Shown piece by piece: positions 63,053-64,000 of a stretch of 64,000 bases of DNA. Position numbers and translations under genes: made by a program. The notes under the pieces are model-generated. The model had not been told where the DNA came from. It worked only from the letters and a program-made list of their open reading frames with translations, and did not search any database. Each line of letters opens with the position of its first letter. Within the stretch, counting starts at the first letter, position 1. The stretch is from Prodigiosinella aquatilis (GTDB lineage Bacteria; Pseudomonadota; Gammaproteobacteria; Enterobacterales; Enterobacteriaceae), in contig CP128857.1 in assembly GCA_030388725.1 (NCBI GenBank), positions 3,286,001-3,350,000 of the forward strand, in the 5' to 3' direction.

Positions 63053-64000
63053 TTACAATCGCAACAGAGATAATATATCCTGTGTTTTTTGCTTCATCAG
63101 GTCGGGATTATTTCTAGATTCAACATTTAGTCTGACAACCGGCTCGGTATTTGAACTGCGTAAGTTAAATCGCCAGTCGATAAACTCCAGAGTCATACCG
63201 TCGGTTTTATCTACCGATAATGCTTGAGATGAGAAGTGATCATAGACTCTGGCGATAGCCGTATCCGGCGACGACAGTACACTGTTAATCTCACCGGATG
63301 AGGGATAAGCACATATTCTGTCACAGACCAGTTTACTCAACGTAGTTTGTTTGGTACACATCAGTTCTGCAACCAGCAACCAGGGGATCATTCCGCTATC
63401 GCAATAGGAGAAATCACGGAAATAGTGATGTGCACTCATTTCACCGCCATAGACGGCATCTTCTTTACGCATCCTTTCTTTAATAAAAGCATGGCCAGTC
63501 TTCGACATTACCGGTTTCCCTCCCGCTTTTTTTACGACGTCAATGGTATTCCAGCTCAGTCGGGGATCGTGAATAATTACACTGCCCGGCTGCTTATCTA
63601 AAAAAGCCTCAGCTAGCAATCCGACAATATAATAACCTTCGATGAATTCCCCCCGATTATCGAAAAAGAAGCAGCGATCAAAGTCGCCATCGAAAGCGAT
63701 GCCACAATCTGCCTTATGCTGTAATACCGCCTGTGCGGTTTCTGCCCGACATTCTGGTAATAAAGGATTTGGGATGCCATTGGGAAAATGGCCATCGGGC
63801 GTGTTATGCACTTTGACAAATGTCAGAGGAATAGCCTGTTGCTGAAAACGTTTTTCCACAGCATCAATGACGTGTCCAGCTGCACCGTTTCCAATATTGA
63901 ATATCAATTTCATCGGAGTAAAATTTTCAGGGTTGATATAACCCATCAGATGATCGACATATTCGCTAAGCAATGAAAGTGTCCGATAACTCCCCCGTTG
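63053..64000 (-). CDS. cpsG: Phosphomannomutase CpsG/ManB, cut by the window edge
   Basis: C-terminal two thirds (about 315 residues) of an alpha-D-phosphohexomutase; the frame remains open to the last base of the window (SYRTLSLLSEYVDHL), so the N-terminus with the catalytic Ser is outside. The metal-binding loop AFDGDFDRC, the sugar-binding GGEMSAHHYFRDF and the phosphate-binding FRSSNTEPVVRLNVE-type end (NLRSSNTEP) are present. It makes mannose-1-phosphate for GDP-mannose and belongs with the wcaJ-like gene. Confidence 0.93.
   Translation of the reverse strand, partial: QRGSYRTLSLLSEYVDHLMGYINPENFTPMKLIFNIGNGAAGHVIDAVEKRFQQQAIPLTFVKVHNTPDGHFPNGIPNPLLPECRAETAQAVLQHKADCGIAFDGDFDRCFFFDNRGEFIEGYYIVGLLAEAFLDKQPGSVIIHDPRLSWNTIDVVKKAGGKPVMSKTGHAFIKERMRKEDAVYGGEMSAHHYFRDFSYCDSGMIPWLLVAELMCTKQTTLSKLVCDRICAYPSSGEINSVLSSPDTAIARVYDHFSSQALSVDKTDGMTLEFIDWRFNLRSSNTEPVVRLNVESRNNPDLMKQKTQDILSLLRL

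Overview
The window comes from a soft-rot enterobacterium (Pectobacteriaceae). The evidence is a housekeeping block in the usual enterobacterial order (epmC-yfcA-mepA-aroC-prmB-smrB-sixA-fadJ-fadI-yfcZ-fadL-mlaA-argW), an Out-type type II secretion locus, scattered ERIC repeats, and a complete carbapenem (car) antibiotic cluster. A carbapenem cluster with its own carR and an out operon without outN would fit a relative of Dickeya or of Serratia sp. ATCC 39006 (Prodigiosinella). That species-level placement is inference.

Layout. 1-14,030: core genes for EF-P hydroxylation, murein hydrolysis, chorismate synthesis, uL3 methylation, ribosome rescue and fatty-acid uptake and oxidation, ending at tRNA-Arg(CCU). 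14,300-19,800: MetY-like sulfhydrylase, class C acid phosphatase lipoprotein, YgfF-type SDR, RBBP9-like hydrolase and DbpA helicase. 19,900-23,490: a four-gene ABC importer operon behind a near-perfect ModE operator, therefore probably for molybdate or tungstate, with an unusual ModA-like protein that has no signal peptide. 23,980-39,320: a YpdK-like microprotein, the out operon (outC to outO on the minus strand), outB and the pilotin outS, then alaC. OutJ needs a -1 frameshift at a slippery T run, and an unannotated 48-codon ORF lies between outM and outO. 41,095-43,975: a D-glutamate catabolism operon (dgcN, dgcA, D-amino-acid transaminase), then tRNA-Arg(UCU).

44,250-47,470: downstream of that tRNA are fragments of an isochorismatase-like gene, an M24 peptidase and a TetR regulator, followed by intact OsmC and MFS genes. 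47,624-55,068: carRABCDEFGH. CarB and CarA build the carbapenam, CarC epimerises and desaturates it, CarD and CarE supply the pyrroline precursor and electrons, CarF and CarG are the self-resistance proteins, CarH is of unknown role, and CarR is the LuxR-type activator. CarR has Cys at position 44, where AHL receptors usually have Trp. 55,500-59,670: a truncated GNAT gene, a succinate-semialdehyde dehydrogenase, YdcF and a LysR fragment. 59,660-64,000: the start of an exopolysaccharide locus (beta-helix protein, WcaJ-type glycosyl-1-phosphate transferase, phosphomannomutase cut by the window edge).

The strongest leads are the ModE-controlled importer, the outJ slippery site, the microORFs in and beside the out locus, and the regulation and immunity part of the car cluster. 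No CRISPR array, prophage or intact insertion sequence was seen.
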